This document shows positions 42,561-57,200 of a stretch of DNA of 64,000 bases, piece by piece. Source of the stretch: Acanthaster planci (taxonomy: Eukaryota; Echinodermata; Asteroidea; Valvatida; Acanthasteridae); contig NW_019091478.1 of assembly GCF_001949145.1 (NCBI RefSeq), positions 240,341-304,340 of the forward strand. The letters are read 5' to 3'. Within the stretch, counting starts at the first letter, position 1; every line of letters starts with the position of its first letter. The notes beneath the pieces are model-generated. The model was not told the DNA's origin, did no database searches, and saw nothing but the letters and a program-made list of their open reading frames with translations. Position numbers and translations under genes: made by a program.

Positions 42561-45500
42561 GCTTTAAGTTCTTGCGCATAAGTTGGGCTTTTGTCTTTGA
42601 ACCAAGGCACAGCGCTTGGCGGCACGGGGAGTCAGACAGGGCTGTTTTGGCAACATTTCCAGTATAATGAAATTTCTCGAAGATCGGCTCGCCCCATGTG
42701 GCAATTGTTTCGCCCTACGACAGCATTCTTGACATCGCCGCCAGCCATGTCTCAAGGGGGCATTAAATCATATCCCCATCATCTCCCGCGCAATTTGTGT
42801 ACTGCATTTAGCACGGCTCCGGAAAAAGTTGCAGTGCGGCCGAAGCTAGGCTATGTTGTTCTGCAGACATCACCGCGTGGCGCAGCCCTCGGTCCATCTA
42901 TCGGGATATGTGGACGGCTTAACTGAATTATCCATCACTAGTTGAAGCCTGGAATGTCAGAGATACAGAGGGAAGCGCTGCCGATTACGCGACAAATTGT
43001 TGGTGTTGGACCCGCACTCTGCCGGACAGCTCTCCACGCCATCAATCAGAGCCCGCGCTGACTCCATAAACATTCAGTGCAAGTACTTCCCAGGTTGCGA
43101 GTCTGGAAATCGCGTTCAGTACAAACACGTCCGTATACTCACTCGCCGAAAAAAATTCGATTCCAGACCGTGTTGCCATGTAACAAGCCAACATGAATTT
43201 ATCTCCACATTACTCAAATAGCAGCCATTTTGCTAGTAAACTTTCCACTACGCATAAACATGGAAGCTGCCATATTCTTCAAAGACTGATGCACACTAGA
43301 AGCCTTTATGACCGTTCCTTTTGCATCATAGGAACAAAAGCTGGCAGCTTATTTCTTCTCACTCTCGACCCCAGAGGGCGACAAACCAAACCCAGACATG
43401 CAGCGCATGCCTGCAGCAAACAGGTTCAGAAATACACGTAGGCCTACGCGGCATTGTGGTATGCTTAGGTATTACACTTAACTGTTATTCTGAAATATGG
43501 TAGACAGATTCTTTAGATGTTTAAACGATTTAGCCGTCGGCCTTTAAGTCATTTAAAGTACTCAGTGGAAAAGGATACCAGAACGAATCTTGACCTACAG
43601 GCGCAATAAATACTCAGATTTAAATGTCTTAGGGCCTATTCGACGAATTATTTCCAATTGTTAATCTGCAGAGGATCCTGCATGCGTTGCCATAATCGAT
43701 GCCGGTTAATCGCTGGCAACTGAAAAACTGATAAATAAGCAGTTATTTACAACCTCACTGATATTAACTAGAAAGATAACAGAGTGTTTGTCATTTGGAA
43801 CACATTCAAATTTTCAACAATGGGACGGAAAATTCTCAGATATTTTCTCCAGTGTTCATCGCTACCAGAGAAACATCACCAAGAAGCATTTGATCGGTTG
43901 CTGTATTTTTCTTAACATTAAGAGTTCATTTTTATCCATTTTCAATAGCAGTTCAAGAACTCCATAAAATTCTTTTCAATTTTGATTTATCTGTGTTCTT
44001 AAATTTGTATATACTGTCGCTTTAAGTTAAATATCCATTTCTTTACATGGTCTTCAGTTATAGTTGCCTTAAAATCTTATACGGATGCAGGACTGCACTA
44101 AAGAAATTTGTTGATTCAATTTTTATGGTACCATAAACACGGACATTTCTTGGCGGGTAATTTATGGCAAACAGCACTGGACGTGGTGTCCTTTCATTGG
44201 CGAGATATTACGTGGCCACAGCGGCTCGGTACCTCTCGCGACTGCCTCACTGTGCTTCTTATGTCACTGTGGAAATATCAATGGATTATCACAAATATAC
44301 AACCGGAAAAGCTTGGAATACCCTTTTAAGCGGAAAGTCTCTCTGTGTGAGATTCCCCATAAGAGGCACAGCCCAGACCTTCACAATAAGAGCAGACCAC
44401 GGGGAGAGGGGATTTTGGCATCAATACGAACTAAGACGCTATCTTGTCTTTCACTTGACGAAGACGTAAAGGAGATTACTTTTGTGATCTTTTTGTCGTA
44501 TGGATTTCTTTCTGACGAAACATTTTTTTTAATTTTGCAGCAATCAGCTATTTTCATTAAGGTACAGAAATCTGTCTTGGCTAACGCATACAAAATGACA
44601 CTGACGATTCAAAACACGAGTAATCTTTGATTTCAGTGTTACAAATGCCCAATTTGTATTTGTAATTTTTACGTATCGGAAATAAATGGCACAAGAGCCA
44701 ACTGTGTGGAAAAATAGGGGTGCACAATTTTGTAACGGGATTCCTTTAAAAACAGTGCTAAAAGCAAACCTAAAATCCATAACAACAAACAGTGAACAAG
44801 GAAACGAGTAAACACAAAATGAATTAGAAGAAAACAAATAGACTGAAAAAGGCTCCATTACAATGACAGTTGGGAATCGCGAAAGGGCTTGTCGATAGCG
44901 TCTTTTCAACTCAATAAAAGACATGCTCTCCTGATTGTCACTTTGTCATCGGTTGGCAAAGGACACGAAGTATTGACTAACAGCGTTACTAAAAGAGAAG
45001 TCCTCAAATGTATCCCTTCACATGTTTTGTGTTTTGGGGATGAGTTCCACCCCACAGGCTTTCAAGAGTACGCGTGATACAGGGGCGCCCCGACAGACAC
45101 GTCTGTGAAAAGATCATATAGTACCGTATGTCTTTGTATAATGATGGTATCGCGTTTGCTTTGAATCACGAAGATCGACTGGATGGTGGTGTTGCAAGGT
45201 GATCGGCCATGCACCCAACCTAAACTGTGCAACTGAAGTCCAGCGAGCCCGTTTATTTTTTCAACATTACACAGAGTGTTATGAGCAACTGTCACGACTT
45301 CTAGTTCTGTTGTGGAAACAAAAATCATGTTTTAGTGTAATTGTAGGGTCCACGTCGTCCACTAATGTAACACAGAATCACATGTTACATTATTCATGCA
45401 GTTTCATGAAAACAATTCTGACCGATAATTCTCAAATCATTTGTCTTACACAATCACAAAAATACAACCTCGAACTCCAGATAGGATATTTGAAAGCCGA

Positions 45501-48500
45501 GTAACAGTCTAAGGTTGAATGCTGACTTTGTCACTGCACCCACGCACCGGTTATAAGAGGAGTGTTTTGCATAAAATCAATCTGCATGTGATCGAAATTC
45601 ACTCGGCTAACTGACCCGATTACACAATGCGGTGTGTTGCACAGTTGACTGTACGGTAATCAGTGCAGCTCTCTCAGAGCGCGGCGCGTCGTCGAACAGC
45701 TTCGACTGGGTTCGACACAAGATGATAACCATGAACGACACACCCTCGAAGTTGGGCTGTTACTTGTGGCCAATCGTGAGTCGGGAGGTGCGCACGTCAT
45801 TGTCTTAACTACCGCCAGTCCCACGGGGGTTTCGCTCAGAACTGCTCAGAACGCCTGCCCTTGTGTGCATGTGCCGTGTGGGGCGGTGATGATATCCCAT
45901 TCGAGCGCGCACCCTGCCGCCGTGCGCACGACACCGAAATCGACTGCGAAGCCTACAGTCATCTCGATGATCTCCTGCATATATCTGAACGCCCGGGAGA
46001 AGATTTGTTACGCTGTTCTTTAACGCACCGAGAGGAACAACATGTCACCTAAGCCACGCTGATTGCCGCTGTTGACCTACCCGGGACCTGTTTAATCTCT
46101 CTCCGTCGGAATTGGTGTGATCGCATCGGGTATGTCTTTTCATTTGGAGATTGCATGGTATACCAGTTGGGTAATGTTATGCGTAGACTAATCTGTCTCA
46201 ATTGGAATGGTAATGAATCTAAACCTGGCTTGGAGCGTAACTGTCACGCTGTGCATGGGGTACCTCCATGGCACGTGTAAAACAATCTTGAAAACAAAAA
46301 TACGATTTGAGTGACATTCGGAGCTAGGGCGGGTGTTTCAGAAGAGGATCGGCCCTTAAGAAGACATCTCGTGTTTGCCCTCGTGTGTGATTTTTATGTA
46401 AACATTACCATGAAGTTGAAGCAAAAACCTTGGGTATAAAAAAAGTGGTATACGATCTCATCTGATAAATCAAAGCCAGTACTGAAAGACTAAAACTAAG
46501 AAAAAAAGGAAAGGTTTTTGGTAATACATGATTTTTACACCTTAAACGTGTTGCCTAAGAAAGTAATTAAACTGTTATGACGTTACTTGTGTAGACGTTT
46601 TACCAGGCTTAAGTATGAACTCATACTTCATTTTAGCTTTACTTGGGCCTGAATAAACATTATCTCAAAATCCTGAGCAACAAAACCTTGATCTGGTTTG
46701 ACACGCTTTGTATTATATAATACTATGTGCCGTGGGAAAAAAAGAAACACTGTGCCGTTTTCCAAAAGTTGGCTTCTTCTCCAGTCATGGCTTTTGAATA
46801 AAAAGGCTCCCAAATCAAACTTTGGTCTCGCCTTTATTAAAGTTAGTGACCTTAAATAGCGCAGCTGAAGACACAGTTGAGAGAGAGCCAAGGGCTGGAC
46901 AGTCCCTTATTTACCAAACCAAACAACTTACAGTAGGCCTGATAAGGGTTTCGCAGCAGTCTCACAGAATCCTTACACCGAATAAAGACCGCGCGAGGTC
47001 GTCAACAAACGTCTGGCGGATGGCGATACAGAAACATTTGGTGACAACTGGATCTCATGAAATGAAAAGAAAAAAGAAGTCACGGTTAATTGGCTTCGCT
47101 CTTTAACAGGGACGCGAGTCATCGGTGATGCGCAAAATCAAGCGTCAATGGCGACGTGATCGATACCCAACAACACTAGATCAGTGTAGCAGCATTACGC
47201 CCAAATGGACAGTACCGGGGGGAACTTCTCGTAAACAATGCACGTATGAAGGTGTAAACCTCTGTGGATTGACCCACGATCAGGTACTATTTGCGTGATT
47301 TCGGGTACTTTGTGTTCATACACCTTTGTGCATTGCATCAGTGTGGTGTCGGCTCATCAAGAAAAACAGTTCACGACAAAATTGGAGTGTGCATAACTAC
47401 ACGACTGGCGTCACGCGCCGAAAAAGAGGGGACGCTGTTGCTTACAGCGGTCGATGTAGAGCTTTTGACGATAGTAACGATGCATTTTTTGAGACAAATT
47501 TCTCCCCAAAAGTTGCCATTTTTTCCCATATCGCAGGTAATGCTGTATTACCTGCTGTTGGTAACACATAGCACTTTCCGAATTTTATTTGGTCATTTTC
47601 GCGAGTACGTTTCGTTAGTATCCATTACATCGCAGGAGAGGAAAGTGCAAAGTCAACGAGCTGTTAATCTTAACCTTCACATTTAGAGCCATTAGGAATA
47701 AATCTACCTCTAACCCTAAGCGACCTTCCGGTGAGTGTCACGTGAAATGTAAACAAATACCCCATTTTTCACAGCATTTACCCAGTTCGAGGTACAAAAG
47801 GCGTATTTCGATTAAACAAACCTTGAAATAAGATGATATAGTGGTAATCATGCTCTTCTCAATGTCTATAATATTTGTGCATAGCAATATAGCTAGGCCA
47901 ACACATAAAAACATATTTTGTGTAAATTACCTGTGTATATTATGAACTGAGTTATTATTTTCCAACAGTGTATTCGAGATTATTTTTGAAAGACCTATAG
48001 ATTAAAGTAACTCGTACATATTGTTACAAATGGCCCTTACTGGCAGTAAATGGCTCAACGAAACAGCCATCTGATAGCGTTCGGATTCCAAGGGGGAGGG
48101 CGTGGGCGATCTGTGGATAACCGGGGAGGAACATTCAATCAAGTTGCGATTGTTTTCTTATTCTAGCAAAGAACATGACAGTCATTTACTTTGGTCATTG
48201 TGCTTGTCCCGAGTGTGGCCTCAGGGGACTGCACTGCAATTCCAACTTATTAAACGTTGAGTATTTGAAATCGATTTCTTCTCTTAAGAGAGGATTTACT
48301 TTTTTTGAACTTTTGGTCTTCTGTGATTTCTGTTCATGTGATGTGTGTATTCATTGATACAGTTTTCGAGCCTCATTTGGAACACTTTGGCTCTCGTGGG
48401 GTCATGCATTAACGAAAACAAATAAATGATTTTAGTCAGAAATAAACATTAACGGTCCCCACTACTCACGAGACATCTACTAACAAGCATTACAATCGTG

Positions 48501-48719
48501 ACATCATTTATTATTTTTTTTAATGGAAGATAATTCGTTACCCTGACTTAAAGCCTCGTTGACGTTTGGCAAATGCTCAACGGCACCAGCGTCCTTCGAG
48601 CATCACCCCCTTACGCATGGAGTGCAGAATATCTTTCAATTAAAAAATGGAGTTACACCCGGGATGCATTATATCTTCCTGACATTTGGAGAGTGTGAAA
48701 ATCCGGCTTTAAAGAACCG

Positions 48720-48930
48720 GAGCGCTGAAAACTCCACGCGTGCCTGATGATGATGATCGGAGCTAGCGGAGGGGTCGCTGGGGCTTGTCGAACATCGTGA
48801 CTTAGTGAAAATCGGCCCCGGAGCCCGCTAATCCGGAACGTCGTTCAGATGGCCGTCCCGTAATGAATCGTGTACGCTGCGGCTCGGTCTTCCATGCTAA
48901 TCGCCTGTTTGCCTGAGTGACCGGGGTTGG
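48720..48930. promoter_or_regulatory. candidate regulatory island with TAATCC, CAGATG and ATGCTAAT
   Basis: A CpG-rich 200-bp block with GCTAATCCGG (Otx-like core), CAGATGG (E-box), CGTAATGAATC and ATGCTAAT (POU octamer-like). Coding potential is not evident. Function is inferred only from motif density. Confidence 0.3.
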
Positions 48931-51600
48931 GACTGTCGTGAGATTCTCCTAGCTGGAATGGTCAATCAGCTTTTTTCTCCTCAGCAAAGATGATAATGAT
49001 GTCTTCAAGACCAACCTCAAGAGTAAACAGACAACCCTGATGTTAAAATACTGTAAGGCCAGGAAGCCAAAATAGAACTGAAAATAATAACAGGCTGGTC
49101 CAATTAATGCCTACAGTTGCCACTGGCGCGCTTTAGGTATCACGAAATCATCCACGGTTTCATCTGGCGGCAATTCTCATTCAATCAATTGCAGTGTCCA
49201 TCGAAATTCGCTTCCATTTTTAGTGCGTAACTAAGCGGCAAACGGCTCAACCAAAACATGCCTGGATCTATCCTCTATAAGTAAACAACTCATTATCGAA
49301 ACAGAGGCTGCACTGGCAAGTTACACAGCAACCTTAAAATGTATTCTTACGCTATAGCTGTACCTATACGAAAATGACATAAATGTATGTTTTGCATACG
49401 ATTCTTCACTTTTTGTTCCATGACAATTAACAGCAGATAGAATGCTGTAGCAACACGGTAGTTTATTTACTTTGTCTCTGCGTCTTCTATCAATATAGTA
49501 CTTACAATCTAATGACTATTTTGTTTTGGCTTCAGATTTTTTAAATGGCTATATTTTTGTGATTTTGCACTTTTACTTGAATGTTCCATTTTTCTGATTT
49601 TAGTTGTAAATTGTCCATGCAGTTACTTATGGCTTAGCAGGGAACTCAAGCTGCAAGTGTAGGGGAACCTATTTGCAGACCAGTCAAGCACCGCAGTTGT
49701 GTTGGATTATAAGGAGAATCGAAAGGCTGTTAGAACGGATGGAGGGGTTAAACAAGGGAAAACATAATTGGTACTTACGAATGTTAGGTGTGCTTAGTAA
49801 TGTTGCATCTACATTGAGTGTCGCCCAGGAGAGTCCTTAATTGGCTAGCTGCAAAGTGCAAGGAAAGTCAACGCACACTGCTAACAACCTTCAATTTCCT
49901 GAGGTTAGAAAACGAAGAATGTTTTTCGGAAGCAAGTGTTATTATGAAGTTTTAAGAATCACGGGGGATGGAATATTGGATTTACGCTATTCCGTGCAGT
50001 CTATCGGATTTTAACATTTCTCGTCTGTTTAAGAGTTGCTGTTTATACTCACGATCCCAGTAAACACCTAAATCATACGTGTGTGTATGAAGAAACAAAA
50101 CGACCCTGTGACCCGAGGCTTCTTTTATTCGCATAGTTAACCGTTTTTTCTTTATAAAACCTCACGTCGATCATCAAAGTAAAAGCAGGTCGGAACCACT
50201 CACAGCAAGGTTGCCCGTAAACTTTAAACAGGTGAACTTTCTTTCTTCGAAAATACGATCACATTAAGCTATTTTCAAATACGTTGGTTTTACACAATAT
50301 AACCTAGTGTCATCTGTTATCTGATTTGTTGCTTTGAATGAAATCTACAGTTTCCTATGTAATGTGCTGCCAATTTAAGAATATCAACATTTATATTGGA
50401 TATCTAAGGTGTTAATATAACACCAGCATAAATATCTTGGTTTTGCAGTCTACACAAAATGCAGCGATGCAAATGAGAAGTAGCTGTTTCCCAAAGGTAC
50501 AAACGTTCGCAGGATTACACGTATCCTCTGGCGGCATTACCTTGACGAAAACAATTGACTCGTACAGACTGACTTCTCTGCACCACGCTGTGTGAGAGAC
50601 AAAGTGTTCAGACAAAAACGGTTAAAAAATGATCAGTCAGAGTAGAATGTTGTGATATTCTCCTGTTGATTCTCGATAAGTCGCATTAAAAAGGATTTAA
50701 AAGCATTAAAAACAAAACTATCAGGGTAGACAGTCTGTCTGTAGACAGAACATGATCTTGGTGTTTGTCTTCATAAAAGTATAAGAATCAAACTTGATAA
50801 CCACGGCGTCTTAACACGCAGCGAGGAAGACACGGGGAGATGGCGGCCCGAGTCGGACCTAAATTACCGCGGATCACTGCAAGCTGCCCGAGTGTTTGGC
50901 CTATTATCTGCCGTGCTCGTGCCGGAATGCCGCCTGTTTATTTGGACCCGTCCTCCCGGTCTCAAGTCATCACTCACTCGCCTCTCGTCAAATAAAAATG
51001 ATTTCCTTCGGTAAATTCGCCACGCGTGTGTACATAAGAGATACGCAGAATGTAACATTTTGCAAGGCCACACGTGTCGGCAGCGCATTGGAAGTGACGA
51101 TATTAATCGGATGCAGTGTCACCACATGTCCTTTTTTTGCTTGAAAAAGCCACAGCGAGTAAAAGCTGTCGTGTTTGATGAAGAGAAAGCTTGTAAACCT
51201 CTGTAAGTCAATTCCAACGCCACTGAGGCCTGAATTCGGTATAGAGCTCACGGCTTCCGTTTTGTCAACGCAAAGCGTACATAGCGCAATCTGACCTTAA
51301 TACCCTGGTTCAACTAGGCCTAACCCTATCGCGGTTAAATTCAAATAGAAGCCATTGACGACGATTACTCACAAAACGTAATCTTCAAACATTTTCTAAA
51401 CCGGGATCTGGTTAGTAGGTAATGCGTGCAGATGTGCCCGTAAATGAAACAAAGGACATTTTACGACTGTATCTTCTGAAGCCCGAATGTATTGTTCTTT
51501 CTCAAAGATCTCAACACTGACCACTAACATAGGCGTCCGTACACCAACTTTCTATCCAAAACCTTATATAAAAACAGCAGGTATTTGCTTGGGTCGTGCT

Positions 51601-51848
51601 CACGGACGTATATAAAAAACCTGGACTTGCAACGCCTTTGTATGAAGAAGAAGCCAACCAGCGGCCATTTTATCGAGCCGAATACAAATGCGTGGGTCGG
51701 CTCCCTTCTATTGACGTCAGGAAGAACAAAGGCGGGCATTGCCAGAAAAGCTTTGTATTCGGCTGGGTAAAATGGCCGCGAGTGGATTCATGACTCTATA
51801 AGCTGATTAAGGGCATTGCGAGTCCAGATTTTATTATACACGTCCGTG
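51601..51848. mobile_element. hAT-like foldback MITE, second copy
   Basis: CACGGACGTATATAAA at the left and ACACGTCCGTG at the right end. Inner palindrome around GAGCCGAATACAAA and TTTGTATTCGGC. It shares CCAACCAGCGGCCAT, TTCTATTGACGTCAGG and GGCGGGCATTGCCAG with 14484-14809. Flanks GTCGTGCT and GTCGTGAT match at 7 of 8 bases. Confidence 0.82.
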
Positions 51849-52500
51849 GTCGTGATGAACTGACGCAAAGGCAAAAGGCGAAGTATGCATGACGTCATAC
51901 ATTAACATTCGATGATGGTGCACTGTTTTAGTGTTGGTCCGTGGTTGAGTCCGGGTGCTCTTGAACATTTCACTGAATATCGCTTTCCTCTTCGGCTTTA
52001 GGCTTCCTTTTCATGAATTCGGTCTCTTTAGTAAGAATACTCTGAATCCATGCAGCTTCTTCAATTTTCTTCAATAGTTCGTTTACAAACATTGACTGCC
52101 ATTTGGATAGACGGCTACAGTTTGCAGAAAGTTTAAATTCGGTTGGCAAGAAGTTTTGCCTCATAATGCACTTATGCATGGTTCATCGCTGGTAATTTGA
52201 GCAGTATTTTATGTCTAAATTTGTACATCTAAACATACTCATACTTTAGTGCTTTAATATTTACATCAGACTTTTGTGAACATTTTGTCTTGTTGGTTGT
52301 ACTCACTACCAGCCACAGTTTTGCCAAAACCTGGTTTGGAAAAACTGCGCTCGTGAAGTTGTGATGTAGGAAATAGTAAGGTCTACACATCTTTGTCATG
52401 ATGCTGCCATGTTTGTCTTGTCCCCTGTAGATCCATTGCCAATGGTAATGCAACTTCACATACTGATAAAGGAAACAGATTACTTTCCCTTCCAGCCGTA

Positions 52501-52619
52501 GGCTGCATCCGAATCTCTTGTCTAGAGCTAGGTCTAGGTCTTTGCTCCAATGGAAATGCGTGGAGACGCGCAGACAATAGACCTAGCCGTAGCTCTGGAA
52601 GCCCGTTTCGGACACGGCC
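52501..52619. mobile_element. ~119-bp MITE with GGCYGYRTCCGAA ends
   Basis: Left end GGCTGCATCCGAATC, right end TTTCGGACACGGCC. Inside, AGAGCTAGGTCTAGGTC pairs imperfectly with GACCTAGCCGTAGCTCT. TA dinucleotides flank both ends. It is short and non-coding. Confidence 0.6.
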
Positions 52620-52769
52620 TTATCAGTCTGGTTACATTGGTTTGACGGGAAAAAACCAAGATGGCTGCTCCATGCTAAAGGTTTATAGACACATCAAATA
52701 CAAGTGGCGAATCCAGTATTTACAAAAGAGGCAGGCGTGGATAAAGGCGGGGTATTGGAGTCAACCCTC

Positions 52770-52850
52770 TGCTCTGACACAAAAAAATAAATAAAAAAAA
52801 ATCAATAAATAAAAATAAGTACATGAATAAATGAATAACAAGTAAGGTAT
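52770..52850. repeat. A-rich (AAAT)n-like simple repeat
   Basis: Runs of AAATAAATA and AATAAATGAATAA; simple sequence with no further meaning seen. Confidence 0.7.
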
Positions 52851-53261
52851 TACTTTATAAATCACAACCTATAAGTGTATTACTATTTGATATGGTGATT
52901 GTTATGAATTGAGGACTGGCTATACAGCATATTGCGCATATGATTTTTGTGAACTTAACATTTATGAGGGTAAGTGCATAATGACGGTACGGTGTAATAC
53001 GACATGTACATTACCTGTGTGCCCGTCACTCGGCAACAGTAACAATCGGACTTAAAAAATTCGACAGGTCTTCCCCCTGCAAACATTTCTTGACTCTACT
53101 TAGAAAGGGAGGGGCTGGTATTTACATCCGTGGGCATCACAATTTGAGGTGGATCCGGACATACGAGCAGGCCATATTTTGAATGATAAGTTCTTTCGAG
53201 TGATAATTTTTTTACAGTTAGACCAAAAGATACAAAAAGGGGGGAAAGTGGAGTCCCCCCC

Positions 53262-53294
53262 CCAAAAAAAACAAACAAACAAACAAACAAACTT
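53262..53294. repeat. (AAAC)n microsatellite
   Basis: At least six tandem CAAA units after a C-run and an A-run. Confidence 0.85.
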
Positions 53295-54022
53295 AAACTA
53301 AGGTGTACGTTAGATGTGCTCTCCGGACCAGCTGCTGAAAATTTGTCTATCATTAGACCAAAATTTGAAGTGTTTCCACGTGGAAGTACTTCAAACTTTG
53401 AACTTGCTGCGAAGTTTGAGGCGGGGCCTAAACTTCGAACAAGGACATTGCTTCCTCGCAGCGAGGTCTTCGTTTCCTTCCATCACGTAATTATTCATAA
53501 TATTCCAAACAGAATTAAGTGTACAATTCTAAAGCACAGAAAATAACGTGAATGTCTTGCTTCTCAACACAAGCAAAGACAACCACATTCAAACTTATAG
53601 GTTTCGGTGGCCTTTGCAAGGTGTCTTTGGTGCAATTCACTTGTATCGAGTCGTCTTCCTCCACACACTCGGGTTTGAGCTTCTTGTCCTTTACCGGACA
53701 TAGGTGCAAAAGCATCGCTTCCCCTTTTCTCTCTCTCTATGTTGTGTGACGTCACTGATGTTTATATTAATCTTTCAAATTGCTTGAAATATTATTACAT
53801 ACGTTTTGTATATTTTTTTTCTTTATAACAAATTCTTAGTCTTGGTACTGCCGGGAGAAATGTTAATGTGAGACTAAATGGAAAAATGTATTGAGTTATG
53901 ATATCCTGACGGGCCAGCGGCCGCTCCAGACGTCAATAGCTCGATAACGGCATCATCAGCGGTTACCAGTGGCACTCTGGGATGTACACGGTAGTATAGC
54001 ACTGTACATGATCGAATTAAGA

Positions 54023-54202
54023 CAGTGGCGTACCTTCGCAAGGCATGTGCCCCCCTCCCCTAAGAAGAGGTCTGTGAATTTATGAAATGTACAATCTGTA
54101 ATACACATTGCAATGCATCGCTTTTGGTTCCCCCCTGAAGAAGATGTGGATACCCTTCAGGTGCCCCTTCCCATAGAAATTTGTATCCCAGTTACGCCCT
54201 TA
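54023..54202. mobile_element. CAGTGGCGTA-type MITE, degenerate copy
   Basis: Starts CAGTGGCGTACC and ends CAGTTACGCCCTTA, with G/C-run interior (TGTGCCCCCCTCCCC, GGTTCCCCCCTG). Flanks AATTAAGA and AATTAATG agree at 6 of 8 bases. Confidence 0.6.
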
Positions 54203-57200
54203 AATTAATGACACTATACGGGGATTGTAGAAATCAACTTTGCATGGCTGCGCTGCATTAAACTTAATAATTATCAATATGGCAATTACCTCACTGCACA
54301 CCTGGCTTCCAGTCCCGTGTGCTTCATGAATTTTTCAAAATTCCAGCGAAACCAATTTCGGTTTTTAAAGAGCCGAATGATTGGAAGCGATGCGATCTTT
54401 AAGGGCATCGGGGCAGAATTGTCCTGGAATCAAGTATTTTCTAATCGCTCGTCGCGACTTCCTATTATTTCTGAATGACTTAACGCGCTCGGGCGCTATC
54501 ACGTGGATGCAGCTATTCAGATGTAATTGCTTCATCCTTCGATGCCAGATAACGATGTTCCCAATCGGCTGTCCGTTTCTCCGGCTGGGAATATCTCTGA
54601 CTCGAAGGCCAAGAGACGGATGAACTCTCACAGGTCCACCTTGTTTGCTTGGGGGAAATCTTTAAAGCGCCTTCAATGAGTATCTGTCTGTAATGTGTGA
54701 CCTGCCGGTAGACACGACGGTTACAGATAAGGTACTCAGTCAAATCAGGGAATCTGGAAGAAAAAGTCTACAACTCAGCCTTGACACCAGTGGGTGCAAG
54801 AACGTTTATGGGTACGCCATTGATTTGTGTCTTTGCAGGGGCCTATGACCTGGGAACGGGTCTGGCCGTCCTCGCCCAAGGATTTTAAGGATGCAGAAAA
54901 TGTAAATTTGTCATACAGCAAGTAAAATTTACAACAGGAAATAGTCAGCCTATAGCTAGCAATAGAGGCTTTGCGTAGTAGCAAAGGCAATTCTTTTGTT
55001 CCACAGAGAATTCTCGTTTGTGCCTTCCAGCCCGGTGAAACAAAAGCACCCACCTGCAAGATGGCAACCATGCATACCTTTTATAACCAGTATGTACCTG
55101 TTTCACCCAATCCTTCGTGGGACAGGGGTGGGGCAGAACTGACTGCCAGGGTGGTAACCCCCCCCGGGGGACTCATTTTCTTCACAAGGCACAGAGGTGA
55201 CTTTTACCGGTACCTTTAACAAGAATACCATCTGACACAAGGGCGGAGCGGTGCACGTGGGGGAGATTTAAGAAAGCATTTTAATTTTTAAAACCCAGGC
55301 TCAAATTACCGCTGCATGAAACATTGCCCACACTCATATCGGTTGACGAAAACCACACCTCTAAGATAGATAAGACTAATGAATCCGCAGGAAAAACTGA
55401 ATACCCTGAACCTATACGCCCACGGTTCACTGAATGCCGTACGTGACGTGATTTCTTGGATCACATTGACAGATTGTAACTTCCTCTTCCCGTTTAAAAT
55501 GTTAGGAAGTATATAATAGCCTTAGCACCTCGCGCTCTCCTAATTCAAAATTGATGACCTGCGATCCAAAAACCTAGATGTGTGGATATTCTATGTCTGT
55601 GTCACAACAGAGATAACAGGGCTGACCAGAAACCCTTCCAGAAACCCAACTTCCAATTCTCAGTTCGCAAGGGTTGGCTTTCTATTATAAACACAATATA
55701 TTATCATCTTTTTTTTCCAAATGATGGAAAACGGACATTTCAATGATATTAACCACCATGCATGGCTTAAACGATTAAATATCAGTTGATCCAAGTTTAG
55801 GCAATTTAATTTCAAACCCTTGGCTTTATATATTCGTCTTGAATACAACTTATCTTGCCACGTTATTACTTCATTGTCCGAGCTGATGGTCATGAACGAT
55901 CAATATCGATAACAGTATCGATACATAACTTAGTGTTCATAACACATCTCACAGCCGTCTTCTATTTATTTATACGCGGGGAAAGATTAAGGACACTTCG
56001 GCATGGGTAATTGGACCCTGGTATCCTACGTGAGAATTCTGTTTCATGTTCAATGCTATACAGTCAGTGTCGCCGTTAACTGTTGTGGAACCTGACCATA
56101 AAAATTCCGACTTTTTGGTTTGGAGTTTTGTGGATTTTCTATATCTTAGCAAAGATGCATTCCTATTGTACAGGTCCTCTTCTGGACTGACACATGGACA
56201 CAAATGCAACATATGACAAACCAACTTCACTGACACCTCCATACTGATAGTGAATGTTATTGGTCCAGAAATTAACACCTATTTTGTCGAATGAAAGATG
56301 GACTTATAGTTACTTTAGCTAAGTACCTATGACGCTCATAGGTATCACTTTGCAGTAAATAAATAAACAGAAAATCGGTTGTTTTTTATAAAAGTATTTT
56401 GCCCAGAGTTAGTTGACTTTTTTTTACTTTGATCCATTCGCAGCGATCACCATAATTTGCTGTCCCTTTTGTGTCATGATATGAATAATTATAAACGCAA
56501 TGAAATCGAGCATTGTGTGTTGTGTTTGCGTTACGCACTATCAGCAGTCGACCCACGGGACTCTTGGAGACGTACTGCAGGACTAGTGACCTTTTTCGAC
56601 CGTAAAATCTGTCTCGTTGGCAGCAGTTACCTGCCATCAATTTGTCTAATAAAAGAAACCCAAACAAATATGCCTGTAAAGTGCTTTCACTCGCTTCAAA
56701 GCATCTCCCTTTCTTCATCTTAAGGTAGCTTTGATACAACGCCCAAAGAAATCCCCGTCAACTGATTTGTGGGTCACTGATCACGTGCAGTAGATTGATT
56801 CATCCCAACACAAGACAGGGCCCCAACGTCAAATGAAGGTTTGGTTTCAAGGAATCTCCATTCAACAGTCACAGGAAATCCAAAGTGGAGGATTTATTTA
56901 TTTGGGGTTTATTCAAGATGAATTCGTAAGTTGGGGAATTTATTCAAGTGTTGTCTCAAACACATTGTGAATGCTTCCCGTTTGAGCAAAAGAATACTTC
57001 CTATTCCGTGACGAATGAAGCGTATTATTGTATGAGGAGAAGCCGAAGCGAGTGGAAGTGTAAAGGGCAAGTTTGTTTTTCAGGCATATACAAAAATTAA
57101 AATTCACGAGACGTCTACACTGAATTTTCGCTAGAATTAAATCTGCTCAACTTTTGCGAATTCAAAGCGTGACTATTCTGATCTGACGTCACAAAATAGC

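Noticed and set aside
47291-47686. 131-codon plus-strand ORF
   Set aside because: No motif, no splice context and a low-complexity hydrophobic composition; a frame of this length is expected by chance in 64 kb.
53262-53294. Regular repeats considered as a CRISPR-like array
   Set aside because: It is a simple AAAC microsatellite without spacers, and the genome is eukaryotic.
54365-54631. Overlapping ORFs of 80-88 codons on both strands
   Set aside because: Both strands are open, no family recognised, and no preferred frame; likely chance.
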